64,000 bases of DNA from Ricinus communis (lineage: Eukaryota; Streptophyta; Magnoliopsida; Malpighiales; Euphorbiaceae), in the NCBI RefSeq assembly GCF_019578655.1, contig NC_063263.1:17173001-17237000 (forward strand), in the 5' to 3' direction. A model generated the notes under the pieces. It worked only from the letters and a program-made list of their open reading frames with translations. It was not told where the DNA came from and did no database searches. Positions 12,835-26,692 of the stretch are shown here, piece after piece (position 1 is the stretch's first letter; each line of letters begins with the position of its first letter). The position numbers were made by a program, and so were the translations under genes.

Positions 12835-13222
12835 AGGTCTTTTTACTTATAAAATATTATATTAATTTTTTTAAAAAAATTTAAATAAAAAATAGAAAAT
12901 AAAACTTTATATTTACTTTTATTATTTTTCTAACATGAAAATAAAAAATATATTTTCATTTTTTCAAACTTATAACTAAGTTTTAAAAAAATTTATAAAA
13001 CAAGTTTAGCATGTTTTTTTTTATATAAGAAATCAATTGTTTTCAAATGAAAATAAAGAATTTTACTTTATTTATTTCAAGTTTACATTTTATATTTAAA
13101 ATATTACTTAAATAGAAAATAAAAGATCTTTTATATAACAGTAAGTAGACATGTTTTATAAGTTTTTTATGAAACATTTTACTTAAGAATTAGAAAATAA
13201 AAATAAAAAAAATTCTCTATAA
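12835..13222. mobile_element. MITE-like segment
   Basis: The left edge reads GGTCTTTTTACTTATAAAAT and the right edge, on the other strand, GAGCTTGTTTACTTATAGAG, an imperfect terminal inverted repeat of about 20 bases. The interior is non-coding and AT-rich. The ends resemble the GTTTACTTATA-type ends of short hAT-like elements in eudicots. Target duplication is not clear. Confidence 0.3.
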
Positions 13223-16200
13223 GTAAACAAGCTCTAAAATTTCTTTTTTTTTTCTCTTGCAACCAACGATGGCAGCAACTTCTTTTCCCCTTATTTTTAT
13301 GAAGTTCTCTTTCTTCTATCATGTTTTTCCCTTGATCTATCGATTACAAGCTCATTTTAGGGTTTTTTTATTTGTTTTCCTCTCCTATCTTTCTTTTATT
13401 AGAAAATATTTAAATCTTTTCTAGATTTGTTACCTTTAGTCTTGTGAAATTATATGGTGGCTTTGATGATTAACATCTTCTTCATTATGTTATAAAAATA
13501 AAAATCAATAAAGAATAACAAAATTGAAAGCCTTGAAAATAATTGTGTCTAACGATGAAAGACAATCGACATACATAATTATGTGAAATAAAATCCAAAA
13601 TATGGTTGCAGCGTCAACAAACGACGAGTAACAGTACTGAGCAAAATCTTTTATAAATTTTTTAATAAGCTCTATAGTCTTTTGGATTGTATATAATATA
13701 CAAGTCTTTAGCTTAACTTGAGTTCATTTGATTAGAAAATATTTGAGTGCCTCTTTGCTAGTCTATAAAGCACACTTAGAATTTTATTCTTTGTGAGTTG
13801 GTTTGATGAAAGTGCTCTAAAAACCCTCATCTCTTCATAATAATTTGGGTATTTTAGCCTCTATGAAATCTAAAAGCTATATGGGTGATTGTATTTATAG
13901 AACATCAATTTTGTGGTGCATAATATTATTTTGTTACTTATATATATATATGTAATGTATCATAAAGATAGTTTTCTTTATAGAATCGAAAATATGGTTT
14001 TAGATTGAATTATTGCTTTGAAAATTTGAATCTTGAGAAGTAGCTCTAATTTGAAGTATGAGAGACCAAAAAAAGAAGAAGAAAACATGGGGAAGAGGAG
14101 TGTGTTAGGTTCTCCTAAAGGTTCAACACACCTCCAAAAATACCATATTAGAAATGCACATGTTAATCTTATTACTTATTGTATTTTCATCTCAAGAAAG
14201 AAAATGAATTTTAAAGATTAAATGAAGCCAAAAAAAAATCAAGTTTTTAATAAAACACAAAAAGAAAGATTTAAAGGTTAATTTTCTCAAATATTAAATT
14301 GTTGGCTGATTTCATCTCCCAATTTGCCAAAAATGGCCAATTCAGTCCAATTTTTCACAAGATTAAAATGTTAGATTCCACACATCATGCAAAGCAAGTG
14401 AATGAAAGACCTAATGAATAAGTAGAATTTATTTTAGTCATTGAACTTTATATTATATTAAACTTAGTAAAATAATTTATATAATAAAACTTTTATTTTA
14501 ATATAATCTAATAATAATATCTAGCAACAAATAATTAAATTTTTAATAAAAATTTTAATTAAATAGTAAAATTTAATTCATGAAATTTAATTTTTTATTA
14601 GAATTAGAAAAAAATGGGTTTTAAAATAATTAATCTCAGTTTTTAATATTCTTAGCATAATTTAGTCAAATGGATAAGAAAATTAGTACTTAATTACTAT
14701 TATTTAATTTAAATTATTTAGTAATTTATTTTAATTGAGTTTGATAATTAATATAAAGTTTTAAGGTGTTTTAACTTTTGTTATTTTTTTATATTCTAAT
14801 CTCTAAATTATCTTTTTTATTCAATTAAGTATATGAACCTACTAATAATATTCAATATGATGTTTTCAGTCGGTTTTATAAGTAAAAATACTTAAATGTT
14901 TTATTTTGAATAATAAATTAACTTAAATATTATCCTTTAAAATAATCTTTTTTTTTTCTTTCTTCTATTCATTTTCAGCACTTCTTCGAAAAAAATTTGT
15001 TTGTCTCTCAAGATAATAAAAGAAAGAGAATTATAAGATTTATGTTTCTTTTTTCTCGTTCATCCAAACAAGAAATTAAAAAAACTAAATACTATTTTTT
15101 ATACTTTTATTTTCTTGCATTCATCTAAAAAAAAAAATATTTCACTTAGAAGAAAAAAAAGAGATATGAAATTTTTTAAAATAATTTTTAGAAATTTAAA
15201 AATTATGAGTTCATTTTTACAAATTGAACAAAAGAGAAAATAAAATAAAAGATTATCCAACATATTTAGGTTTTTAATACTAAAGAAAAGATTAAAAAAA
15301 GCAAGAATAGATAGGAAAAATTGAAAGTAATGAAGAGTAAGAATCTTTAGAGCATTTCATGTATAAAATGAGTTAAATTATTACTTTTAACCTATAAAAC
15401 ATATAAGAGATACCATAGTATATATAAATTAATAGGTCTATACAATTGATTGAAAATAATAATAATTTAAATACTAAAATTAAAAAAATTAAGAAACTAA
15501 ATTTATAATTAAACTCGGCCCTCTTCTTCAACAATTTTTTGAGGGAGAGAAACTGTTCTAATTCAAATCAACGTTTAGACATTAAAAGCATGATGGATTT
15601 AAAATGCAGAAAAATATAAATGATAATACTCTTAAGTAATACATCCTCTTTTCTTCTTTCCTTTTTATTTATTTATTTAAAGAAGAACCCTTTTTGGTGG
15701 AGTTGATCACTAAACCTTCACAACTTATTGAACTATATAGGCATTAAAAATCGAATTGTATTTGTCTTTCCTTTTCTCAAATGTTAGTATTAGCCACTAT
15801 GGTATATGGTCACATAGGCAGAGGAAGAATTCAAAATCTAAATTAGTTGTTGTTTCCCCCCCTACTAAAGGTTTTAAGTGCAGTAGCAATCATCATCTAA
15901 ATTATATAATTGCAACACCACAGACATGCTTACTATATTTTAACTTAAAAGTTTAAGTGTTTAATTTATATTCATTAAGTTGAAACATCTGGGATAAATT
16001 GATAGTTGGTGATTTTAGTAGAAAATATGTTTCAATTTTGTTGGAGACTAAGATTTAATAATAGTTACTAGTCCACTGCTAATTTCGTAATACAAAATGT
16101 TGAAAATATTAGTTTTTGATGATATCACTTTTTAAAAATAATTTTAAAATAGAACTTAGGTACATGCTACCAGACCTCACCAATGGATTCACCATCTTTC

Positions 16201-16359
16201 TTCCTCATTTCACTGCTTAAGAGTGAAGTTAAAACAAAAATAATAATTAACCCAACTGCAAAGATTTTTGTCTTCATCTGAGAATGTTACATTGGTAGAA
16301 GTTTGACAATGAAGTTAATTGGTAACAAGACAAGCTAGTCAAAAACACAGAATCGAAAA
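13223..16359. other. AT-rich intergenic DNA
   Basis: No gene is supported. Short frames (for example 14033-14221 and 15756-15956) lack family resemblance and splice context. The region has many poly-A and poly-T runs and no obvious long repeat that I can delimit. Confidence 0.45.
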
Positions 16360-16611
16360 ATGGGTCCTCTTTCAGTGGGAAAATCTAGTCTTTATGGAAA
16401 TTTGGGTGGTCCAAGTTCCTTTCAGCTTAATAAGTTCTGCAATATGCAAGAGCCAGACATTGTGTTTCTAACATGGCATATATGGAAGTCCAGGACTGAC
16501 ATGGTTTTTAACCAAACCCGCCATCCCCCTTATCTCTCATTGATTCTAGCGATGTCATACTATTTAGCGGATCACCTCTGCTGTGCTGTGTGTGATCACC
16601 CTAATAATTGA
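16360..16611 (+). pseudogene. LINE (non-LTR retrotransposon) remnant
   Basis: The frame contains FLTWHIWKSRTDMVFNQTRH, close to the W-IWK-RN-VF motif between the zinc-binding RT region and the RNase H domain of plant LINEs. Only this short piece is readable and it lacks the RT core. It is a 5'- and 3'-truncated relic. Confidence 0.5.
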
Positions 16612-17388
16612 GCAATCTTAGTATATGATCAAATTATATTATGCCTTTGCTTTCTTGATACTACAAGAGTCTGCCTTTACTAGAGGACTTCTTATTCTAA
16701 ACCTCTTACCTTGTTAAATAAATGGCACAAGATCTATCTCCTGCTGAGTAGAAATTGAAGCCAAAATTATTTGTGAATTGTGATGAAATCTTGCTGTTGG
16801 TTTGCTGATTGCTATATCCATGCGTCGTTCTGTGGAGCAAAACAAAAGCTACACCAAATCAAGCCAAACTCTTATGTGCCACAGGTACTAGTGGCCAGTC
16901 CAATCTAATATTAGGATTTACAGATAAATTTGGGCATTAACATTTAGATACTTTTATCCTTAAATTTCCTCCCACATTAATCCTACAAAAATTTCAATTC
17001 CACCGATCCCACTCTGCACATGCAAGAAGTGAAAGCAGCATAAAGGAGGAAGATACAGCAGAAAATGCAACTGAAAGTAGAAATTTTGAGAAGAGTAAGC
17101 AGCAGTTTTCTTATTAAGTTTCTACTGTTACAGTCGTACCTTTTGTGCAAGCAGAATTTAGGGGCTAAAGCTAATTACCCCAAGCGCAAGAAAATTCCCA
17201 TTCAATCAGTTTTAGATACAATGAAAAAGTTTAAATTAATGCCGGAGAAGAACTTGACATCCCTACTACTACAAAGAAAATTCATGGCAACCACCCCTGA
17301 TTGATCAGAACCAACCTAGGGAAACAAGCTTCCAAGGTAGTGAGCAAACCACACTCATGGAAAAAAAGCATCAATCTCATCATTCCTA
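16612..17388. other. Intergenic; 3' flank of the CCCH gene at its right end
   Basis: No gene is supported. The last 100-300 bases before 17389 should be the 3' UTR of the minus-strand CCCH gene. The frame at 17065-17304 shows no family features. Confidence 0.4.
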
Positions 17389-20027
17389 TCAGGTGAACAC
17401 TACACCAAGTTTCTTAGCAAACTCCTCATTCTCATCTACATATTCCTCTTCCCCTTCTGCATTTTCACCCTCTTCATAATATTCGCCTTCATCACCTTGC
17501 TCATATTCATAGTCCCCCTCCCCTTGATCATCAACTTCATACTCTTCTTCCTCTACACCATCATCAACAATCATCCCATCTTCAGTCTCAGGCTCACTTT
17601 GATTAGGTAGTTGAGAACACTGACCGAGATCAACTTCAGTATTCTCAACAGCTATTGCAGACTTGGGTACGTCATCGTCTTTAAGCACTTGCCTGTTTGC
17701 TTCATTCTTTACAAATGAAGGACCATTTTCTATCTCTGTGACTGCTGCATTATTGGGGCTTCCAGGCAAGCCTTCCTTGCTTTCTTTCTGATTATCATCA
17801 TGCTTGTTAAAAGAAGATGCACTACCAGAAGCTGCTACTCCAGCCTGTCGTTTTCTCTTTAGAATCTCACTAAGAGGCATCGGCCCTTCAAATGAAAGAT
17901 CACCTTCAGATGGTTGATGATCTCCCAATTGTTTTCTCTTCCTAAGGGATTGTTGCATCACACCCTCTATACTTTTTGTACCTTTGAGCTCAGCAAGACT
18001 TTTAGGAGCAGCAAAATCAGTATTTCTGTCATCTGTCATTTCTCTTCTCATTCGATTACCTCTAATACTTCTCCCTTCACTATCATAATCTTCTTCCACC
18101 CTTCCTTTTATTCTGTCACGAAGCCTGCCTTGATGGGAGGGAATCTGTGACCTACCTGGTGACAATCTGCCCCGACTCCTACCTTTGTCTATTTCCCTTT
18201 CTACACGTAAATCACTACCATTGGATGAACTTCCTGGAAGCTTTATTCTACCATGAAAGCGGCTACTAATACTATGGGAGTCCCTACGTGAAGAACTACG
18301 ATACCCTCTCTCCTCAACATGGTTGTCAGGGACAAAATCATGACTGACAACTGATCTCAATCCGTCAACTCTCCTATGCTTTGATAAACAATAACGCAGA
18401 TCTGCATCATCAGTGTGTTCAGGGCTATCTGCTTTGGAGTAAGCCCTCCTTTCCCGATGAGCTAACCCTAGTGACATTCTATCCGATGAAGACTTATGCT
18501 GATCCCACCCATACTGCCCTTGCATGCGCTCATAGGTATCATAGCCTCGTAGATCACGATAAGTTTCTGTGTCAATTTCAGAGACTGGATTGTAATCAGC
18601 AGAATGACCCCTATCATACTCACCCACAGGGTTCAAGTTCCTTCCTTCAGGGCCAGTTGTCCTTCCGTATTGATCTTCACCATGGTAAAAATCAGAATTT
18701 CTCAATTCATCATCTACAAGAACATCAAAACCAGGAGATGACTCCCTCAAAAGCTCATCAACATCCTTACCGTTCTGGAAATTTTGATCATCTGGAACTT
18801 GTGACTGATGCAAACGATTGAAACGACTTGAATTTCCATTGACCACAGGATGAAGATCGGTTACTTTATATTTAGCAACCTCAACATCCATGCTTTTGGA
18901 TGGGGGAAGATTTCTCTCAACTCCTACTACATCTCTTCGTGAACCAATTTCTGATTTTGATGCAAGTTTAGCTTCAGTAGATGCTTCAACTGCCCTTGAG
19001 AAATTTGCTTGTGGAGTCCTCTGGTCTTGAGTGAGCTTTTGAGGACCACCATAAGCCTTTGTTTGAGGTGGGAGTTCAGTGCCAGCAGAAGGTCCCACTG
19101 GTTGTGATATTTTGTTACTAGTAGGACTTGGTCCATGTACAAATGCACATCTATCACCTTTTAAGCAGAATCCCTTCTGGAAGAAAATGCATGGGACTGC
19201 TTGCTTACCAGGATTTTGGGGAGCGTGCACGGCAGGTGCTGCTACCTTCTGTGACTGAGGCAAAGAAGGCCCAGCTGAAGTTGCCGCTTGGATTCCAAAC
19301 AAGCCATCAAGGGGCTGAAAAACAGAAATTTGTCACTAGTATTAACATTGAAATCCAGAAGATTATAAACCAGAAATTTACCAAAAAAACATACAACTTT
19401 CAATAAAACATTAAGGTAATGTTCAATATTAAACTTATCTATACCTCAAAAAGTTATTAAAAAAAAGAAAGAACAGACAAAACAAGCAAAGCAAAAACAA
19501 AAAAAAATTAGCAAGGTCACAAGGAAAAAACATAAGATAGACACTTACTGGATGACGAAATCCACACTTTGGATTCAAGCAACTTCCATTCAACCAATAG
19601 TAGCAATCCCTTGGATTAACCCGGGCATATTCACTATGGCGGTACTCACATTCACTTCCCTGTTGAAAATTTATAAGTAGATGGTATTAGTTACAGCTCC
19701 AACCACCAAGATAGATACATAGCACAGAGATCAAAACTACGTCAATTTGTTAGGAAGTTGGAACAGGATCATATTGATAAATGTCCTGAGAAAGCTAATC
19801 AAAATCTGAAACTCTATTAGAAACAAACAAAAGATCCCCAAGAACAGTAAAACATAAACACAGAAAAAAAGAGAAGGAAAAATAGAAAAGACCAAAACCT
19901 TTTTGCAAGTTAAAGGAGAAGCAAGAAAATAAACACAATCCGTATTCCTTTTCAAGGCTTCTTCCTCTGCAGACAGGGCACTTGCTGTTGCTTGTTGCTG
20001 CTGCTGCTGCTGTGTCGCTGCAACCAT
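17389..20027 (-). CDS. CCCH zinc-finger protein, three fingers, 721 aa
   Basis: Probable RNA-binding nuclear protein, resembling the plant C3H17-type group (Arabidopsis At2g02160 by memory). Coding exons: 20027-19899, 19659-19549, 19314-17389; all GT/AG, all phase 0, 2166 nt. The N-terminus has seven Gln in a row. Finger 1 uses C31, C41, C47, H51 and is split by the first intron just after C41 (TCKK|GSEC). Finger 2 uses C62, C70, C75, H79 (DCYYWLNGSCLNPKCGFRH). Finger 3 uses C122, C130, C136, H140 (PCIFFQKGFCLKGDRCAFVH). The middle is long, charged and rich in Arg/Ser/Asp, with RS-like and SLRKRKQL stretches that could be nuclear signals. The C-terminus is strongly acidic (EEEEYEVDDQGEGDYEYEQG) and ends EEFAKKLGVVFT. 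The large last exon has no internal stop, so the gene looks intact. Confidence 0.93.
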
Positions 20028-21822
20028 TGTGGTTCTTTTCTATAAATCCAAGCACAAAGATTAATTTAATTTGGGATTCAGCCTTTCAAAAAAGAGTAGG
20101 AAAAGAGCAAGAATGGTACAAGAATTTAAAATCATTAAACAAAACAGACGAAAGAAGGAATTGAGCATTGTAGCACACGCGCAGGACAAAAATGGCAAGA
20201 GCAGAAAAGGCCAGCAAGTGCTAAGGAAAAGATTTTGAAGATAAGCGACAGAGTGCTGATAGCTATTCTTGTTTAGATGTTGAAAACAGGGGGTTGATGT
20301 AACATGTACCAGTCATAACCTGCAAGTTCATTGGATGTTTTTTTTTTTTATGATTACTTTTAATTTTTTTAGTCTTCTTATATGAAACCTTAAAATTTGT
20401 ATATAGAATTAAATACTTCAAATTAAATATCAAATGCTCCATTAATTGGCCTATGAAGTCACAAGTAAAAAAGTCTAATCACAATATTAATCTAAGAGAT
20501 AAGGAGAAAGAAAAAATAATGCGAGAAACTTTGTACCTTCTATAATTGAGAATAAATGTCTTTTAATTGGTAATTTAATGAGCTTTCTTCATACTCCAAA
20601 TTCAAGGTTCCAAAGCTGGATAATCACTCAATGATAATCATATGAATCTATAATGAACCACTTTGAGCCAATAACAATGTGTCCAATCCTAAATGTTAAG
20701 AGGCTGAAAAACCCCCAAAGTGATTAAGAAACAAAAAGATAGAAGAAATTGGGAAAAGACAAGCTTTTACAGCGAGTGAGAATGCTATTCATCTGTATGA
20801 TCTATGCCCAAATAAAAGTCTAAAACGTTCATGTATTATATAATTTTGAATATACTTGGATAAAATATTTGAAAAATAACATATTATTAATCATAAAAGC
20901 AACCTACAGCAGACATAGACAATTTTAAGGGAAAAGGAACTAAAGAAAAAGACATTAAAATTCTACTGTTGAAAGTTTTACATTGATATATAAATTTGAG
21001 CAAATGTCTAAGAAAATGGTAAATTGATTGTATAACAAGAAATTTAACTATACATCAAAACTCCCAAAAGTCACTCTCCAACTCCATAAAGAATTGTCTC
21101 TATGACTTGAGTTGAGTGTCTGATCAAACTTTGATTTGTAACCCTATTCCTTATCGTCAAATCCAAAAACATTTCATTGGTTATGCCCACCTGATCCAAA
21201 CAATCCCATCCAATCATATTTATGCTCCAATTTATTTCCTAGTACTTGGAGCAGTAAATTAATCATCTAACAATCCTAGCATACAGCCAGATGAGTAGAA
21301 TCTTGCTGTGTGCATTGTTGAACAGTTGTCCTTCACAATTAAGCCAAATCAAACAAATCTTAGGCAAACCCTTATAAAGATTAATTTAAAAAATTATACG
21401 GGAACCTAAAGAAATCAATTTTCATGCAAACATCTAAAAGGAACACAAAAGAAAAAGACAGAAACTTTGCGAAAATCCCCAGATCTGGAAAGAAAACAAG
21501 CAAAGAAAAACCACAAATCATCAAACCAAAAACCCTAGAATTTAGTATGTACATGTAGATTTTTTGAATTAGTTACGAGAGATTCATTTAGAGAGATAGA
21601 GAGAGAGACGCACCTGAAGGAAAGGAAGCTGAAAGAGAGGCAGAAGAGACGACGGCGAAAGGGTGGTTAGGTTAAGGCTCTTATGGCTTTTGTGGCGAAG
21701 TTCAGATTCGACGTTTGTGTTTGGGGAAGAGGCTGTTGTTGAAAGACTGTTTCCTTTTAGATGTGTGCGTGTGTTTGAGATGAGAGAGCCAAAAGAAAAA
21801 GGGCTTTTATATATATATATAT
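20028..21822 (-). promoter_or_regulatory. CCCH gene 5' leader, leader intron and TATA box
   Basis: On the minus strand a TATA-like tract (ATATATATAAAAGCCC) lies at about 21822-21804. A leader exon follows and ends at 21614 (CCTTCAG|GTGCG). An acceptor TTTATAG ends at 20040, so a leader intron of about 1.57 kb would precede the exon with the ATG at 20027. CT-rich sequence near 21600-21650 fits a plant 5' UTR. Confidence 0.55.
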
Positions 21823-21829
21823 TTGACGA

Positions 21830-22410
21830 AAGGTACAAAAAGAAAAGCCCCTGAACTAATAAGAAATAGACAATTAAGCTCCCATTCCATATTTTGCTAA
21901 ACCCTATTATTTTTATATTGGTGCAATCCAAATTATTACCAAGCTAATAATATTATGACATATCTCTCTTGTTTTTTTTTTTTTAAGATTAATAATAATA
22001 ATACTAACAACACTAAATTAAATTAATCAAAACAATTATAAATTAAAATATATCAATTTAATTATAGCAAAAAAAAAAGCCTAAGGAAAAAAGTTTCCTT
22101 CACAAAATAAATAAAAAAAAAAAGAAAAAACTCGGTAGACCATTAGCTAACCCAGCCATTGCATCTCTTTCAGCCATTGCCACCACTAAACTCGTAAAAT
22201 CAAACATCATTATTGCCTATCATTCACGATCCATCACCACTAATACCCCAGTCACTTTTATATCTCAAGCATAAAGAAAGAGTTTAAAATCTTACCCTAA
22301 TGTAAACATGTCTTTCTTTTTCTGCCAATGAAATAACTGAACTTCACTAAAACCAATCACAAAAATACACGGATGAACCATGAAAGTAAAAAAGCAACAG
22401 CCTCGGATCA
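21830..22410. other. Intergenic DNA
   Basis: AT-rich, with no gene, RNA or delimited repeat seen. Confidence 0.4.
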
Positions 22411-22731
22411 CTAATGGAGCAAAAACAAAGAAATTAAAAGCCTATTGCTCCTTCTAGGACCTTTTTTTACAAATAGATGGACGATCCAATTTACACTAAG
22501 ACAAACAAAAATAAAACTAATTGAGACAAAACTGGAGGCAAGACACCAAATTCCATGATTATGCACACTGCAGTAGCCGGCCACATTTGCAATGATTCCT
22601 TTAACATCTCCCTCGAAGATAACATGAGATATAGAATGTTGTCTAGCCAAAGTTATGGCTTCCTTCAAAGTCCATGCCTCAAACACTTCAGTAGAACTGC
22701 AATGGAACAAGGGTTTATTGTGGAGGAACAT
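22411..22731 (-). pseudogene. LINE RNase H domain remnant
   Basis: The minus-strand frame reads EVFEAWTLKEAITLARQHSI then HVIFEGDVKGIIANV, matching the RNase H-like domain of plant non-LTR elements (A-EAWAL-EAI-LA ... V-FEGDSK-I). Later VNWIVHLFVKKG resembles the domain's final N-VAH-LAK segment. The usual catalytic context is eroded and there is no linked reverse transcriptase. Confidence 0.6.
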
Positions 22732-22893
22732 AACTCCGCAATAACATTGTCATTAATTAGTAACTATAATCTTTGTTCTCTACAAAAACCATCAATAATA
22801 CCTAATTGCGACTGAATGGCGACCATAATCAGCCATGATTCAAAATGAAAATAACTGAGTTATTTTAAAGTTTTTTTCATTGTTATTGTTTGA

Positions 22894-23615
22894 TGGGAAT
22901 TTTGTTGAGCATCCATGTGTGCAAGTACATGAACCATTGCAATTAATGTGCCTTGAATTGATTTCTACATCGGATTCTTTGTGAATTCCTAAGCCCTGAA
23001 CAAGTTGATTAATCGCCCTTCTCATCCGATCGCTTGTTTCTGAACATGGTTCATTCCCTCCATAAAATGGAGCTCAGGAGCCCTATCTATAAACTATAAA
23101 CTGATGTAACACGGTCAAATAGATCACCCAGCTTTCTAAATAGCTTACTTTAGCTGCCCTTACCCCCTCCCATGGAAAAGAATTAGTACGACTTACAATC
23201 TATTCCCACCCACCTTGCTCGCTTGCTTTTGATCTAACTTCGTGTATCTGCCTCGTTTGTTTCAAAGCTAGCTTAAAGCTCTAGAATTTTGTCTATTCCT
23301 TCCCTGCCCCTTATCCCGGCTGATCAACCAAGCTGCAATCTATCCCGCCTTAGCGAGGGCTTCTTTCCGTTGGGATTCGTGAAAACAGAAAGAGAACTGA
23401 CTCCTAAGATCATTTATCGATTCACAGCTTCTTAAGAGTGGGGATAACTGCTACACAATTCCTCCCACTATTTTTCCACATGTGTGTTTAGCTGTTACTC
23501 TTAATTATCAATTAACTAAGTAGTTAATAAAATTAATTAATTAGAATAATTATTTTGGGGTTACGGCAATAGGCTTTCATTTTACTTCTTTTGGTCAGAA
23601 GATAATTACCAAACA
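22894..23615 (-). repeat. 3' LTR-like block of the element
   Basis: About 722 bases with TG...CA ends. Similarity to the other block is clear at both ends but not in the centre (about 23040-23430). Confidence 0.5.
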
Positions 23616-25500
23616 ATTGTCCCCCTCGCATATATGAAAAACTCCATAATTTCAATTATAAATTCATTTTCCAATGTATAAAATTTTCAGCCCAAGTCAT
23701 CTTCTTTCTTCCCATCAACTCTTAAATCTCTTTCTTTTTAATTTTTCCTTCAAAAGATTCAGCCTTTTTGCTTGATTAAAATAATAAAAAATCCATTTAT
23801 AATTTTAAACACATTTCAAAATTATTTTTCTTCCTGACCAATTTTACAAGATTTTACTTCTCGTTTTTTTAAACTGACAACATCACTCAATCTTAGCTAC
23901 TCCACATCGCAGTCGCTGCATACTAGCCTTCACATGCTGTTGAAGTTGATAGTTTGTTTGCTTCTCTTCAAACCAAACCATTTTCCACTGTTAGTGATTC
24001 TTGGATTAATTAGTGGGTGACTATCTGCATAAATTTCAAACCTTAGACCTGAGAAGTACCACCTGAAAAAAACAAACACACAAACTTTTCCAAGTTTATC
24101 AGAAAAAAAATATTTAGAAAGGTACTTCTTTTACTCAAAATTTTTAATTTGTGTGTTTATTTACTTGGTAATTATGCATAATTATATTTAAATTGCTAAA
24201 ATATTTTAGGGTATAGCCTAGTATGTATGAAAAAATTAATTTTATGATCTTTTTTTTTTGTTAGATCCCTAAAAATATTTCTAACCTATGGCTCTCAATC
24301 CCCAAGTACCCGATTTACTTATTTTTTTAATATTTATTGGATTCCCAAGATATTTTCAACTTAGGGCTCCAACTTAAATATTTTTTGTCTTCCATATATT
24401 TGTTCCTTGGAGAACCATATATTTTTAGGATCATTCAAATGTTTCAATCCTGATATGCTTAGTTCCCACATACCTACACAATCTGATTTTTATCCTTAAA
24501 ATTTCTAACAATTTAAATAATTAACACGTGTACACCTGTTCATTTGTTTTGCAATTATGGATTAGGGTTTAGCTCATCATCATTCCTCTTCTGGAGATAG
24601 ATTTTCTTCTTATGCTGCTATTGTAGAGGTAATTTATTTCTTTTTTTGGTTTTTTTATTTATTTAATGAACTGAACTTTTCCTCATTTTCTGTGCGTTAT
24701 ATGTTCTTTGTTCTTAGTGAGAAAATGGCTTCAAGTCTTCTGCCATAACCATATCATATAATACATATGCACTACAACCATATGACTTGCATCATGCAAC
24801 CAAGCCAATGTATCTTTACACGCTTACACTTACAACCATTTTGCATCATGCAGGCATGTGTCTTACTGTATTATGTATTTTTTTCTACTATTTCTTTCTT
24901 ATTGACTAGTTGTATCACAAATAGGAACACATAAGTATAGAAAAAGTGGCCATGAAGCCTACTTTTATTAAATTTCAACTAGTGGCCCTAAAGCCAATTT
25001 ACAAGGAAATGAAGATGAACATAAAAAGAAAATAATATATTTTAAGGAAATGGCCATATTTGGCCTTACATAGATCATGAAAAGTAGTAAAATATTATCT
25101 TAAAATCATTTTGATGGCCTTAGGTAGGCCTCAAACTCTAGCTTTCCTTTTTCTTTTGTCATTTTCCATATGGTGGGAAAGTATTTCTTCAAATATCTCA
25201 CGTTAATATACCTTATGTGTGGTAGCATAGGTCTGCCACTATGAGGGCGGCCAGCATGCGCAACTCTTTTTGGTAAGCCTTCATCTTTCCTATAAGGAGG
25301 AATATATCATTCATCGAAAATTAGTAGAATTTGGGGCCCTGTAGCATCATTTCTCTCCTGAGAACTAGTGGAAGATTGCCCCTATTGCTCTACATTTTGT
25401 GCCTTTGCATGTGACAATCCTGGCCTCATGGCCTAGGATGTAACTGCGGTAAAGTCAAAGTAGCCTCTTCAGCAATGTTAACAATGGTGATGTTAAATTG

Positions 25501-25984
25501 TTACATCAAATCATCAGCTACTTTTTTTTGGTTCTCTATAAGATTGTTGTGAGCTTTTTCCATATACTTGTGAGCAACCTCTTCTTGCATTCTAAAAGTA
25601 TTAATCATAGAGTTAACCGTGGGTGGAAGCCTTTTTCGTCCCACTGCCAAAATTCTCGTTAGAAAGACCATGAGAATGGGTATAGAAGTAGTGAGGCGAG
25701 TTGGAGCCCTAGTGGGGCTTCTCTTCATTCCCCAATGTAGGATGATGTAGAACACCGTATCAGAAATTTTAACTAAAGATAAAACATCCTTTTGCCCCCT
25801 AACAACAGCATTTCCTGTAAGAGGTACTAACGCCTCATGTAGCTGAACTTCTTGAGGCGTCATGCTTCTTTCAATTTGTTCCTCAAGAAACGAAACCTTT
25901 TTGCCTTGCTCCATCAATAATGACTCTAGCGTCTTGAGACCCCACGACATCTTTTTCAGTAATACTTCTAGTTTTAGATGCCAT
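25501..25984 (-). pseudogene. gag-like frame of the LTR element
   Basis: An ATG at 25984 starts MASKTRSITEKDV, which shifts after about 15 codons into a second frame. That frame reads LKTLESLLMEQGKKVSFLEE, a coiled-coil-like segment similar in style to the N-terminal region of plant gypsy gag proteins. No zinc knuckle or pol domain follows. It is positioned just after the putative primer-binding site, as gag should be. Confidence 0.45.
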
Positions 25985-26023
25985 GAAAATTGGTCCTACT
26001 AAGCATACCAAAAATATATTTAG

Positions 26024-26692
26024 TGAGAATTTTGTTGAGCGTGTGTAGGTGCATGAATCGTTGTAATTAATATGCCTTGAATTGACTTTTAAATCAGATT
26101 CTTTATGAATTACTAAGCTCCCTTGACAATTTACTTAGATTCTCAAGAGACACCACAAGATTTAAATGAGTAGCTGTAAATGTTTATAAAGTAAATATTT
26201 GTAAAGGAAAATTTTGAATTGAACGACTTGTATTTAAATTGAGGGAAATGGAAATTTGCCTAAACAATTGAGTGTTTGAAAATAAATGCAAAAAAATAAA
26301 TGACACAAATAGCTTGCTGGAAACTAAAATATCTGCAGATAATTTATGCTTAAGTGTTTGAGTATTGCAGCGTAGTTTTTATTGTTGATTGTTGATGCCG
26401 GGATCATGTTCTCCATTTTATGCTTCTACTTTTATGAAGAGTTCCAAGTTTCATTTTTTTTGGGAAACTGCTTCTGTCTTTTATGCCATATAACCTCATT
26501 ATTCCTTTCTAGGTGGAGAGTGAATATAACTGCTACACAACTTCTCTCACCACTTTTCCACATTTGTGTTTAGCTGTTACTCTTAATCATTAATTAACTC
26601 ATTAATTAATTTAATTAATTAATTATTTTGAGGTTATGGCATCAGCTTTTATTTTACTTTTTTTGGCCTCAAAAACAATTATAGGCTAAACA
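26024..26692 (-). repeat. 5' LTR-like block of the element
   Basis: About 669 bases with TG...CA ends. It pairs with 22894-23615 over its outer parts. Confidence 0.5.

Larger units (their letters stand above)
22894..26692 (-). mobile_element. Decayed non-autonomous LTR retrotransposon
   Basis: Two same-direction terminal blocks, 22894-23615 and 26024-26692, begin TG and end CA on the plus strand. They share the outer about 120 bases at one end and about 180 bases at the other (for example TTTCCACAT.TGTGTTTAGC and TGCCTTGAATTGA). Their middles do not align by eye. On the minus strand the block at 26024-26692 is the 5' LTR. It is followed by TTGGTATGCTTAG at about 26011-25999, near the tRNA-Met primer-binding site. 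A purine-rich GCGAGGGGGAC tract sits just before the other LTR (about 23617-23630). Only a broken gag-like frame lies inside, with no pol. I see no clear target duplication. Confidence 0.6.

Noticed and set aside
18381..18821. Plus-strand frame of 146 codons
   Set aside because: It lies antisense within the long CCCH protein exon and has no family features.
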